Shown: positions 1-5,556 of the stretch, in pieces
Numbering within the stretch: position 1 is the stretch's first letter
How the letters are laid out: every line of letters starts with the position of its first letter
NCBI GenBank assembly: GCA_964415605.1
Contig: CAYQBA010000196.1
Location: forward strand, 1 to 7,885
Reading direction: 5' to 3'
DNA length: 7,885 bases
Origin: UCB3 sp964415605
GTDB lineage: Bacteria; Chloroflexota; Anaerolineae; Epilineales; Epilineaceae
Notes under the pieces: model-generated
Seen by the model: only the letters and a program-made list of their open reading frames with translations
What the model was told of the DNA's origin: nothing
Databases searched by the model: none
Made by a program: the position numbers and the translations under genes

Positions 1-1110
1 GCCGCCGACATCGCCCGGGCCGTCGCCCCGCTCGGCGCCGGCGGGCAGCGCGAGCGGCCCCACGCCGACCTCGTGCTCGCCGCGGACGCGCAGCGGGGAG
101 CGGCTGGTGACCACGAGCGTGAGGCCGGGGCACGCCTCGAGGAGCGCCGCCAGGTCGGGGCCGGCGCCGAGCACCTGCTCGACGTTGTCGAGGACGGCGA
201 GCAGGCGGCGCCCGGCGAGGTGCGCGGCGAGCGTCACGGCCAGCGACTCGCCGCCGCCTTCGCGCGCGCCCAGCGCGGTCGCCAGCGCCGGCAGCACCAG
301 GGCCGGGTCCTTGACGGCCGCCAGCGGCACGAACCACGCCCCGTTGGGGAACGCGTCGAGGGCCTCGGCCGCCGCTTGCAGCGCCAGGCGCGACTTGCCG
401 ATGCCGCCCGGCCCGGTCAGCGTGACGAGCCGGGCGCCGCCCCGGCCCAAGAGCGCGCCCACCGCCGCCAGCTCGTCGGCGCGGTCGATGAGCGGCGTCA
501 GCGCCTGGGGCAGGTTGTTGGGGTGCGCGTCGAGGGTCCGCAGGGCCGGGAACACGCCCGGCAGGCCGTCGACCGCCGCCTGGAACACCGCCTCCGGCGC
601 CATCAGGTCGCGGAGGCGATGCGTGCCGAGCGGTTGGATCGCCACCCCCGGCGGCACGTCGTCGCGCACCAGCAGCACCACCGCCTGGCTGAGCAGGATC
701 TGCCCGCCATGGCCGGCCGCCAACAGGCGCGCCAGCCGGTTGAGGCACGGCGCGACGTAGTCGCCAAGGTGCGGCGCGGCCTCGCCGGCGTGGACGGCCA
801 TGCGGACGGCCAGCGGCCCGTCGGGGCCCCAGGCGGTCGCGGCCAGCCCGCGCTGGGCATCGGCGGCGGCGGCCACGGCGTCGGGGGCGGTGGCGAACGC
901 GGCCTGCACGGCATCGCCGACGCGCTTGAACCAGACCCCGCCGTGGGCGTCGATGGCGCGCCGCAGGGCCGCGTCGTGCAGCGCCAGCGCGGCGCGCATG
1001 GCGCCGGCGTCCCGCTCCCAGCGCGCCGTGCTGCCCTGGATGTCGGTGAACAGGAACGCGACGGTGCCGGTGGGCCACGCGGCGGCCGCGGCGTCGGGCG
1101 GGGCCGTCAG
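1..1110 (-). CDS. Class III adenylate/guanylate cyclase fused to NB-ARC/STAND-type ATPase (partial, C-terminus outside window)
   Basis: Residue numbers count from a proposed CTG start at 1110. Residues about 16-180 form a class III nucleotide cyclase domain: FLFTDIQGST carries metal-binding Asp22, FKRVGDA carries Lys61 and second metal-binding Asp65, and GDYVAPCLNRLAR carries Asp116, Asn123 and Arg127. The Lys61/Asp116 pair is the one that reads adenine in this superfamily, so ATP to cAMP is the predicted reaction. After a linker an ATPase module follows, with Walker A GPGGIGKSR at 232-240, Walker B LLAVLDNVEQ near 302-311, and a TSRSPLRVRGE segment near 334-344, as in AfsR/NB-ARC-like signalling ATPases. 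The unseen C-terminus is probably a TPR-type sensor region (inference from family). No DNA-binding domain is present in the visible part. The frame is open with intact catalytic residues. The gene follows a PycTM-like membrane protein with overlapping stop and start, suggesting translational coupling. Confidence 0.88.
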   Translation of the reverse strand, partial: MTAPPDAAAAAWPTGTVAFLFTDIQGSTARWERDAGAMRAALALHDAALRRAIDAHGGVWFKRVGDAVQAAFATAPDAVAAAADAQRGLAATAWGPDGPLAVRMAVHAGEAAPHLGDYVAPCLNRLARLLAAGHGGQILLSQAVVLLVRDDVPPGVAIQPLGTHRLRDLMAPEAVFQAAVDGLPGVFPALRTLDAHPNNLPQALTPLIDRADELAAVGALLGRGGARLVTLTGPGGIGKSRLALQAAAEALDAFPNGAWFVPLAAVKDPALVLPALATALGAREGGGESLAVTLAAHLAGRRLLAVLDNVEQVLGAGPDLAALLEACPGLTLVVTSRSPLRVRGEHEVGVGPLALPAGAERGDGPGDVGG

Positions 1111-1697
1111 CGGACCAGCTCCACCACCAGCCCGGCGGCCAGCAGCACGAGGCCGACGAGGACGAAGAACGACGCGCGGTTGAACGCGCGCAACTTGGCG
1201 TTCGTGATGACGGCGTTGACGACGATCTGACCGGCCAGCGCCACGTGGAGCGGGTGGTGGGCGGGGTCGTAGCCCGCCACCCCCGCGTAGCGCGCCGCGA
1301 CCTCGGCCGCGAGATCCTCCGGGCCGTAGGCAGCCAGGTGACCGGAGTAGAAGAGGTTGTCGCCGGCGCCGGGCGCCGGGCGCGCCGGCCAGGCGACGGG
1401 GGTGCGGTACGGCCGGAAGGACCAGATGGCCGTCCCCAGCGCGGTGAGGAACGCGATCTCGGCGCCGCTGAACGCGGCCGCGGCGAGCGGCGGCATCGTG
1501 TCGGCGCCGCGCAGCAGGCCGATCAAGGCGCCGCTGGCCGTGCCGGTGAGCGCGGTGACCGTCAGGTTCTTGGCCTCGGCGAACTTGAGCCAGGCGTCGA
1601 CGCGGTCGAGGATGTCGGACAACAGCTCGCGCGTCGGCCCGGCATCGGCGGGCGCGGCCCGCGGGCTGTCCTCCGGCACGGCGAAGGCGTGCGGCAT
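1107..1697 (-). CDS. Pycsar-effector-like (PycTM/DUF5706) membrane protein, 196 aa
   Basis: The ATG at 1697 is preceded by AGGAG with a 7-nt spacer, so longer readings upstream are not the real start. The protein is hydrophilic to residue 35, then has the family's opening pattern (DRVDAWLKFAEAKNLTVTAL, 31-50) leading into a membrane helix at about 45-62, a second at 72-94 ending in SFRPYR, a cytosolic segment with DNLFYSGHLA at 113-122 and a charged amphipathic stretch, then NAVITNAKLRAFNRASFF (161-178) running into a last helix at about 177-194. Helix order, the N-LFY-SG-LA motif and the final K-LR-A helix match my recollection of PF18967, the effector class that damages membranes in Pycsar anti-phage defence. 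No separate cyclic-nucleotide-binding domain fits in the 196 residues. It lies 41 nt after carbamate kinase and overlaps the cyclase by two bases. The family call is good; the defence role is inference. Confidence 0.82.
   Translation of the reverse strand: MPHAFAVPEDSPRAAPADAGPTRELLSDILDRVDAWLKFAEAKNLTVTALTGTASGALIGLLRGADTMPPLAAAAFSGAEIAFLTALGTAIWSFRPYRTPVAWPARPAPGAGDNLFYSGHLAAYGPEDLAAEVAARYAGVAGYDPAHHPLHVALAGQIVVNAVITNAKLRAFNRASFFVLVGLVLLAAGLVVELVR
1119..1122 (-). promoter_or_regulatory. Candidate ribosome binding site for the cyclase, inside the PycTM-like gene
   Basis: GGAG, within GGTGGTGGAG, lies 8 nt before the CTG at 1110. No ATG, GTG or TTG is found in the cyclase frame for more than 100 nt upstream. 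Downstream, the first Met (residue 37) would remove the first metal-binding Asp. CTG overlapping the upstream TGA (CTGA) is therefore the best start. Confidence 0.5.
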
Positions 1698-1704
1698 GCG
1701 GCGG

Positions 1705-1709
1705 CTCCT
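1705..1709 (-). promoter_or_regulatory. Ribosome binding site fixing the PycTM-like start
   Basis: AGGAG on the minus strand lies 7 nt before the ATG at 1697. It selects this start over in-frame upstream codons that would extend the protein backwards into the carbamate kinase gene. Confidence 0.8.
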
Positions 1710-1738
1710 GGGGAACGGGCAGCGTGGGCGGGCGAAGT

Positions 1739-2740
1739 TTATTCCAGGAACGAATCGCCCGCAACTGGCGTCGGATGGCCGGCCCCCGCCACCACCTGCG
1801 TCCCCGCCGTGCCGGCGACCATGGCCGGGATGTCGGCCAGCGCCCCGATCGCGGCCCGGCGGCCGGTGGCCTCGACGAACCCGCACGCCGCCTCGACCTT
1901 GGGGCCCATCGACCCGGCGGCGAAGGCCTCTGCCCGCAGCTCGGCCGGCGTCACCCGCCCGAAGCGGTGCGCCGCGGGCGTGCCCCAGCCGGCATACACG
2001 CCGTCGACGTCGGTGGCCATGACGAGCACGTCGGCGCCGAGCTCGCGCGCCAGGAGGTCGCTGGCCAGGTCCTTGTCGATCACGGCCTCGACCCCGACCA
2101 GCGTCCGCGTGCCGTCGGGCAGGTAGCGCGTCGGGATCCCGCCGCCGCCCGCGCAGATGACGATCGCGCCGCGCTCGAGCAGCCAGCGCACCGGGCGGAT
2201 CTCGAAGATCCGACGCGGCCGGGGCGAAGGCACGACGCGCCGCCAGCCCGCGCCGTCGGGCCGGAACGCCCAGCCGTGCTCGGCGCCCAGCCGGGCGGCC
2301 GTGGCGGCATCGTAGACGGGGCCGACGAACTTGGTCGGCGCGCCGAAGGCCGGGTCGGCCGGATCGACCTCGACCATCGTCAGCACGGTCGCCAGCGGCA
2401 CCTCGAACGGCAGGCGGTTGCCGAGCTCCTGCTCGATGAGGTAACCGATCATCCCCTCGGTCTGCGCCCCGAGCACGTCGAGCGGGTAAGGCGCCACCGC
2501 GCCGTACGCGGCGGCCTGCAGCGCCAGCAGCCCGACCTGTGGGCCGTTGCCGTGCGAGATCACGAGCGCGTGCGCCGCCGCGACTGGCGCCAGCGCCTCG
2601 GCCGCCCGCCGTACGTTGGCGCGCTGGGCCTCGGCCGTCAGCGGCTCGCCGCGGCGGAGGAGCGCGTTCCCGCCCAACGCGACGACGACGCGCGGCCGCG
2701 CGGCGGCGCGGCCGGCGCCGGGCGGCGGGCCGGCGTCCAC
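1739..2740 (-). CDS. arcC: Carbamate kinase
   Basis: This enzyme transfers phosphate from carbamoyl phosphate to ADP, giving ATP plus carbamate, in cytosolic citrulline/arginine breakdown. The 333-residue protein shows the whole family pattern: ALGGNALLRRG at 21-31, ISHGNGPQVG at 61-70, DVLGAQTEGMIGYLIEQEL at 88-106, TKFVGPVYD at 136-144, VVPSPRP at 169-175, ICAGGGGIP at 195-203, VEAVIDKDLAS at 217-227, ATDVDGVY at 242-249 and GSMGPKVEA at 276-284. The GTG at 2740 is the only reasonable start, 8 nt after the ornithine carbamoyltransferase stop; it has only a weak ribosome binding site, so translation is probably coupled. It adds about 15 residues of Gly/Pro/Ala-rich sequence before the usual first strand, and the protein is slightly longer than the typical 310. 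The substrate comes from the gene immediately upstream. The identification is secure. Confidence 0.95.
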   Translation of the reverse strand: MDAGPPPGAGRAAARPRVVVALGGNALLRRGEPLTAEAQRANVRRAAEALAPVAAAHALVISHGNGPQVGLLALQAAAYGAVAPYPLDVLGAQTEGMIGYLIEQELGNRLPFEVPLATVLTMVEVDPADPAFGAPTKFVGPVYDAATAARLGAEHGWAFRPDGAGWRRVVPSPRPRRIFEIRPVRWLLERGAIVICAGGGGIPTRYLPDGTRTLVGVEAVIDKDLASDLLARELGADVLVMATDVDGVYAGWGTPAAHRFGRVTPAELRAEAFAAGSMGPKVEAACGFVEATGRRAAIGALADIPAMVAGTAGTQVVAGAGHPTPVAGDSFLE

Positions 2741-2748
2741 GGCGCCGC

Positions 2749-3750
2749 TCAGCCCGCGAGCGTGGCCACCATCAGCGCCTTGATGGTGTGCATGCGGTTC
2801 TCGGCCTGGTCGAACACGATCGACCGCGGGCTCTCGAAGACCGCGTCGGTGACCTCGAGGCCGTCGAGGCCGGTCTGACGGTAGATCTCCTCGCCGACGG
2901 TGGTGGCGCGGTTGTGGAAGGCGGGCAGGCAGTGCATGAACTTGGCGCCGGGATTGCCGGTGCGGGCCATGACGTCGGCGTTGACCTGGTACGGCCGCAG
3001 GAGGGCGACGCGCTCCTCCCACACGGCCTTGGGCTCGCCCATCGAGACCCAGACGTCGGTGTGCACGAAGTCGGCGCCGGCGACGCCGGCATCGACGTCG
3101 TCGGTCAGGGTCAGCCGCGCGCCGCTGGCGGCGGCGAGGTCGCGGCACGCGCCGACGAGGTCGGCGGAAGGCCAGAGCGACCGCGGGGCGCACAGCCGGA
3201 CGTCCATGCCGAGCAGGCAGCCGCCGGCCATCAGCGAGTTGCCCATGTTGTTGCGGGCGTCGCCGAGGTAGCAGAACGCGATCTCGCCGAGCGGCTTGGG
3301 GCTGTGCTCGCGCATCGTCAGCACGTCCGCCAGCATCTGCGTGGGGTGGAACTGGTCGGTGAGGCCGTTGTACACCGGCACGCCGGCGTGGGCGGCCAGG
3401 GTCTCGACGGCGGCCTGGGCAAACCCGCGGAACTCGATGGCGTCGTACATGCGCCCGAGCACGCGGGCGGTGTCGGCCACGCTCTCCTTGTGGCCGAGCT
3501 GGCTGCTGTCGGGGCCGAGGTACGTCACATGGGCGCCCTGGTCGAACGCGGCGACCTCGAACGCGCAGCGGGTGCGGGTGGAGGTCTTCTCGAAGATCAG
3601 GACGATGTTCTTGCCGGCCAGGCGGGGCTGCTCGCGTCCGGCGCGCCGGGCGGCCTTGAGCTCGGCGGCCAGGTCGAGCACGTGCCGGGTCTCGTCGGCG
3701 GTGAAGTCGAGGTCCTTGGTGTAGCTGCGGCGGCGGAGGTCGACGGGCAT
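2749..3750 (-). CDS. argF: Ornithine carbamoyltransferase
   Basis: This enzyme interconverts ornithine plus carbamoyl phosphate with citrulline plus phosphate. The 333-residue length is typical. The ATG at 3750 has AGGAGA (3758-3763) seven nt upstream. Key motifs are FEKTSTRTR (53-61, carbamoyl-phosphate binding), FHPTQMLAD (134-142), DVWVSMGE (232-239, ornithine-binding SMG loop), FMHCLPAFHN (271-280, catalytic Cys) and the C-terminal VFDQAENRMHTIKALM. The VLGRMYDAIEFRG segment and the C-terminus resemble the Escherichia ArgI/ArcB branch. Immediate linkage to carbamate kinase favours a catabolic role (ArcB), running citrulline to ornithine and feeding carbamoyl phosphate to the kinase, but sequence alone does not separate the anabolic and catabolic forms. 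No arginine deiminase or arginine/ornithine antiporter is in the window. It follows the methyltransferase by 32 nt. Confidence 0.95.
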   Translation of the reverse strand: MPVDLRRRSYTKDLDFTADETRHVLDLAAELKAARRAGREQPRLAGKNIVLIFEKTSTRTRCAFEVAAFDQGAHVTYLGPDSSQLGHKESVADTARVLGRMYDAIEFRGFAQAAVETLAAHAGVPVYNGLTDQFHPTQMLADVLTMREHSPKPLGEIAFCYLGDARNNMGNSLMAGGCLLGMDVRLCAPRSLWPSADLVGACRDLAAASGARLTLTDDVDAGVAGADFVHTDVWVSMGEPKAVWEERVALLRPYQVNADVMARTGNPGAKFMHCLPAFHNRATTVGEEIYRQTGLDGLEVTDAVFESPRSIVFDQAENRMHTIKALMVATLAG

Positions 3751-3782
3751 GCGGGCGTCTCCTGGGTGCGGTCGGGCGGGTG

Positions 3783-4637
3783 TCAGGGGGTGCCGAGAAT
3801 GGCGGCGGCGCCGACGACCTCGACGCCGTACGGGGCCAGGCGGCGGGCCATGACGCGGATGGCGTCGGGATGGTCGTCGACGAGCGTGAACGTGCGCCCG
3901 TGGCGGGCGGCGGCCTCGCCGGTGGTGCCGCTGCCGGCGAAGAAGTCGACGACGTGGTCGCCGGGGCGGGAGTGGACGCGCACGATGCGCTCGAGGATGG
4001 CCAGCGGCTTCTGGGTGGGGTAGCCGGTCTTCTCGCGGCTGTGGGGGCTGACGATGGTCTGCCACCACACGTCGGTGGGGGTCTTGCCGCGCGCGGCCTT
4101 CTCGGGCCCCACGAGCTTCGGCGCGAGGTAGGGGATGCGGTCGATGGCGTCGTAGTCGAACACGTAGGCGCCGGGATCCATCACATACCACAGGATGGTG
4201 TCGTGCTTGGCGGGCCACCGCCGGCGGGTGCGCGCGCCGTAGTCGTAGGCCCAGATGATCTCGTTCATGAACGCGTCGCGCCCGAAGACCTGGTCGAGGT
4301 GCACCTTGCAGTAGTGCGCCTCGCGGCAGTCGACGTGGAGGAAGAACGCCCCATCGGGGGCGAGGATACGGCGGGCCTCGGCGAAGCGCGGCGCGAGGAA
4401 GGCCTGGTAGTCGTCGAAGGCGTCGGCGTAGCTGGTGGTGCCGAGCTTCTCGGTGCGGTAGCGCCGGCCCTGGAAGCCGGTGCGGTCGCCGTGCTCGGGG
4501 TCGCTGACGGTGCGCAGCGTCACGCGGGTCTGGCGGCGGCCGGTGTTGAACGGGGGGTCGATGTAGACCAGGCCGGCACACCCGTCCGGCAGGCCGGCCA
4601 GCACGCTGAGGTTGTCGCCGAAGATGACTTGGTTCAC
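3783..4637 (-). CDS. Solitary site-specific DNA methyltransferase, beta class (probably N6-adenine)
   Basis: This S-adenosylmethionine-dependent enzyme methylates an exocyclic amine in a specific DNA site. Counting from GTG 4637 (284 residues), the catalytic motif IV VYIDPPFN is at 24-31, then a variable target-recognition stretch containing GTTSYAD (66-72) and WAYDYGARTRRRWPAKHD (129-146), then TGYPTQKP (204-211, motif X) and the AdoMet loop DFFAGSGTTGEAA (231-243, motif I). The order IV-X-I is that of beta-class enzymes. DPPF is more common in m6A than in m4C enzymes, but base choice is not certain. The GTG starts MNQVIFGDN, a typical beginning, while an earlier TTG would add a proline-rich tail. 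No restriction endonuclease adjoins it. It has its own promoter and heads the codirectional run to the cyclase. Confidence 0.92.
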   Translation of the reverse strand: MNQVIFGDNLSVLAGLPDGCAGLVYIDPPFNTGRRQTRVTLRTVSDPEHGDRTGFQGRRYRTEKLGTTSYADAFDDYQAFLAPRFAEARRILAPDGAFFLHVDCREAHYCKVHLDQVFGRDAFMNEIIWAYDYGARTRRRWPAKHDTILWYVMDPGAYVFDYDAIDRIPYLAPKLVGPEKAARGKTPTDVWWQTIVSPHSREKTGYPTQKPLAILERIVRVHSRPGDHVVDFFAGSGTTGEAAARHGRTFTLVDDHPDAIRVMARRLAPYGVEVVGAAAILGTP

Positions 4638-4680
4638 GGGCCGTTCCGGGCGCGCCGGCGGGCCGGGCGCCCGGGCAGGC

Positions 4681-4709
4681 AGTGTAGGGGGGCGCGGGGG
4701 GGGTGTCAA
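4681..4709 (-). promoter_or_regulatory. Sigma-70-type promoter of the methyltransferase gene, with C8-GCG-C6 spacer
   Basis: On the minus strand TTGACA (4709-4704, full -35 consensus) is followed by exactly 17 nt and TACACT (4686-4681, 4 of 6 to TATAAT). The -35 includes the vapC TGA stop. Initiation near 4674 would leave a leader of about 37 nt before GTG 4637. The spacer consists of eight C, GCG and six C, so copying slippage would change the spacing. Confidence 0.75.
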
Positions 4710-5146
4710 GCCGGGGGAGGGGAACGCCGGTGGGGTCCTGGATCGGGCCGCCGCGTCTGCGCCACCGGCGCACTCCGCGTCAGCATCTCGGTGTCCAGCG
4801 TGATCAGTGCCGCGCCGAGCATCTCGGCCACGGCCACATACACCGCGTCACAACCGCGCAGCGCATGGTCCGCCGCGATCTCGGCCGCCCGTTGCGCCAC
4901 GTCGTCCGAGACCGGCACGAGGCGCAGGCCAGGCACGCGTCGCAACTCGGCCAGCACGATCCGCGCCAGCCCCGCGTCCCCGGTGCTGCGGCGGATGGCG
5001 GCGCTCACCTCGCCGAGGAGGATTGCCGGCGCCGACATGGGCGTGCCGGCGGCGAGGGCAGCACGCAGCCACTCGGTGGCCAGGCCGTGGGCCACGTCGT
5101 CGGCGCGGAAGGCGGCGGCGAGCACACTCGCGTCCACGACCAGCAT
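4706..5146 (-). CDS. vapC: VapC-type PIN-domain ribonuclease toxin
   Basis: This is a PIN-domain, metal-dependent RNase, the toxin of a type II toxin-antitoxin pair, expected to cut tRNA or another structured RNA when freed from antitoxin. The 146-residue protein begins MLVVDASVLAAAF and carries the four acidic positions of the PIN active site: Asp5, Glu46 (in LLGEVSAAI), Asp100 (in GCDAVYVAVAE) and Asp118 (in LITLDTEML). All are intact, so it should be active. The last 20 or so residues form a Pro/Arg-rich tail beyond the PIN fold. The ATG at 5146 is three nt after the antitoxin stop (TAG CCC ATG), the usual tight toxin-antitoxin spacing, so translation is likely coupled. Its TGA is embedded in the -35 box of the methyltransferase promoter. 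Target RNA cannot be told from sequence. Confidence 0.92.
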   Translation of the reverse strand: MLVVDASVLAAAFRADDVAHGLATEWLRAALAAGTPMSAPAILLGEVSAAIRRSTGDAGLARIVLAELRRVPGLRLVPVSDDVAQRAAEIAADHALRGCDAVYVAVAEMLGAALITLDTEMLTRSAPVAQTRRPDPGPHRRSPPPA

Positions 5147-5149
5147 GGG

Positions 5150-5416
5150 CTAGCGCCGCTGCTCCGCCACCGCCTCGGTGGCCGTGGATGGCACCCGCCA
5201 CGCCGCGGCGACCGATCGCGCCACCGCTTCGATCCGGGCCAGACAGTCGTCGACGTCCGCTGCCCGCTGCACGGCCTCGTCGGCCGCAGTGTAGGGCCGG
5301 ATGACGGCGACCGGGCGTCCCCCGACGGTCACCACGTACGCCGCATGCTCTTCCCGCACTGCCCTGACGATGCGCGTCGCGTTGTTCTTCAGCTCTCGGA
5401 CCCCGATGGTTGGCAT
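5150..5416 (-). CDS. Phd/YefM-type antitoxin of the VapC toxin
   Basis: This 88-residue antitoxin should neutralise the adjacent VapC by direct binding and repress its own operon. Residues 1-40 (MPTIGVRELKNNATRIVRAV, then a beta hairpin with VVTVGGRPVAVIRP) are the Phd/YefM N-terminal DNA-binding dimerisation fold. Residues 41-88 are charged, probably partly disordered, and would wrap the toxin. The ATG at 5416 has a strong AGGAGG site (5423-5428) 6 nt upstream; an upstream GTG-start extension would run across the promoter and is rejected. The gene precedes the toxin, as is standard. The recognised family is Phd/YefM rather than AbrB- or RHH-type VapB. Confidence 0.92.
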   Translation of the reverse strand: MPTIGVRELKNNATRIVRAVREEHAAYVVTVGGRPVAVIRPYTAADEAVQRAADVDDCLARIEAVARSVAAAWRVPSTATEAVAEQRR

Positions 5417-5432
5417 GTCAGCCCTCCTGGTG

Positions 5433-5462
5433 GCCACATCGAGCACGAAGTGTAGCCACATC
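5433..5462. promoter_or_regulatory. Candidate antitoxin operator: two GCCACATC direct repeats
   Basis: GCCACATC occurs at 5433-5440 and 5455-5462, 22 bp apart (about two helical turns), flanking the -10 box of the toxin-antitoxin promoter. The first copy overlaps the palindrome GTGGCCAC (5430-5437). Position and phasing suit an autoregulatory site for the antitoxin-toxin complex; this is inference. Confidence 0.4.
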
Positions 5463-5477
5463 CGGACGGATCGGCAA
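5449..5477 (-). promoter_or_regulatory. Promoter of the antitoxin-toxin operon
   Basis: On the minus strand TTGCCG (5477-5472) is separated by exactly 17 nt from TACACT (5454-5449), the same -10 hexamer as in the methyltransferase promoter. The AGGAGG site and ATG follow 21-33 nt further on. Confidence 0.65.
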
Positions 5478-5544
5478 GCGAGGGCGGCGCTGCCCTCCGT
5501 GAAGGGCGGCCTCAGACGTCATCCGCCGCGATCGCGCCGTGCGG

Positions 5545-5550
5545 TACAAT
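5545..5550 (+). promoter_or_regulatory. -10 box of the MgtC/DUF4010 gene, leaderless arrangement
   Basis: TACAAT ends six bases before the ATG at 5557, so the transcript should start at or next to the start codon. No ribosome binding site is present; GGGG at 5551-5554 is too close. No recognisable -35 lies at the proper distance. Confidence 0.55.
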
Positions 5551-5556
5551 GGGGCC

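Noticed and set aside
73..1230. Long plus-strand open frame of 385 codons opposite the cyclase and PycTM genes
   Set aside because: Arg/Gly/Ala-rich translation without domain logic. It is the antisense shadow of a gene with clear cyclase and ATPase motifs.
1698..1886. N-terminal extension of the PycTM-like protein
   Set aside because: It reads carbamate kinase out of frame; AGGAG at 1705-1709 and ATG 1697 fix the start.
2741..3193. Apparent 150-residue N-terminal extension of carbamate kinase into the ornithine carbamoyltransferase gene
   Set aside because: It is an open out-of-frame reading of the upstream enzyme; GTG 2740 just after that gene's stop is the real beginning.
1724..4023. Plus-strand open frames of 384 and 494 codons opposite carbamate kinase, ornithine carbamoyltransferase and the methyltransferase
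   Set aside because: Low-complexity translations mirrored from three enzymes with complete conserved motifs; typical of very GC-rich DNA with few stops.
4638..4709. TTG start at 4709 for the methyltransferase, overlapping the vapC stop (TTGA)
   Set aside because: It adds 24 residues of Pro/Ala/Arg-rich sequence not expected in this family and would place the start inside the -35 box. GTG 4637 begins the conserved N-terminus directly.
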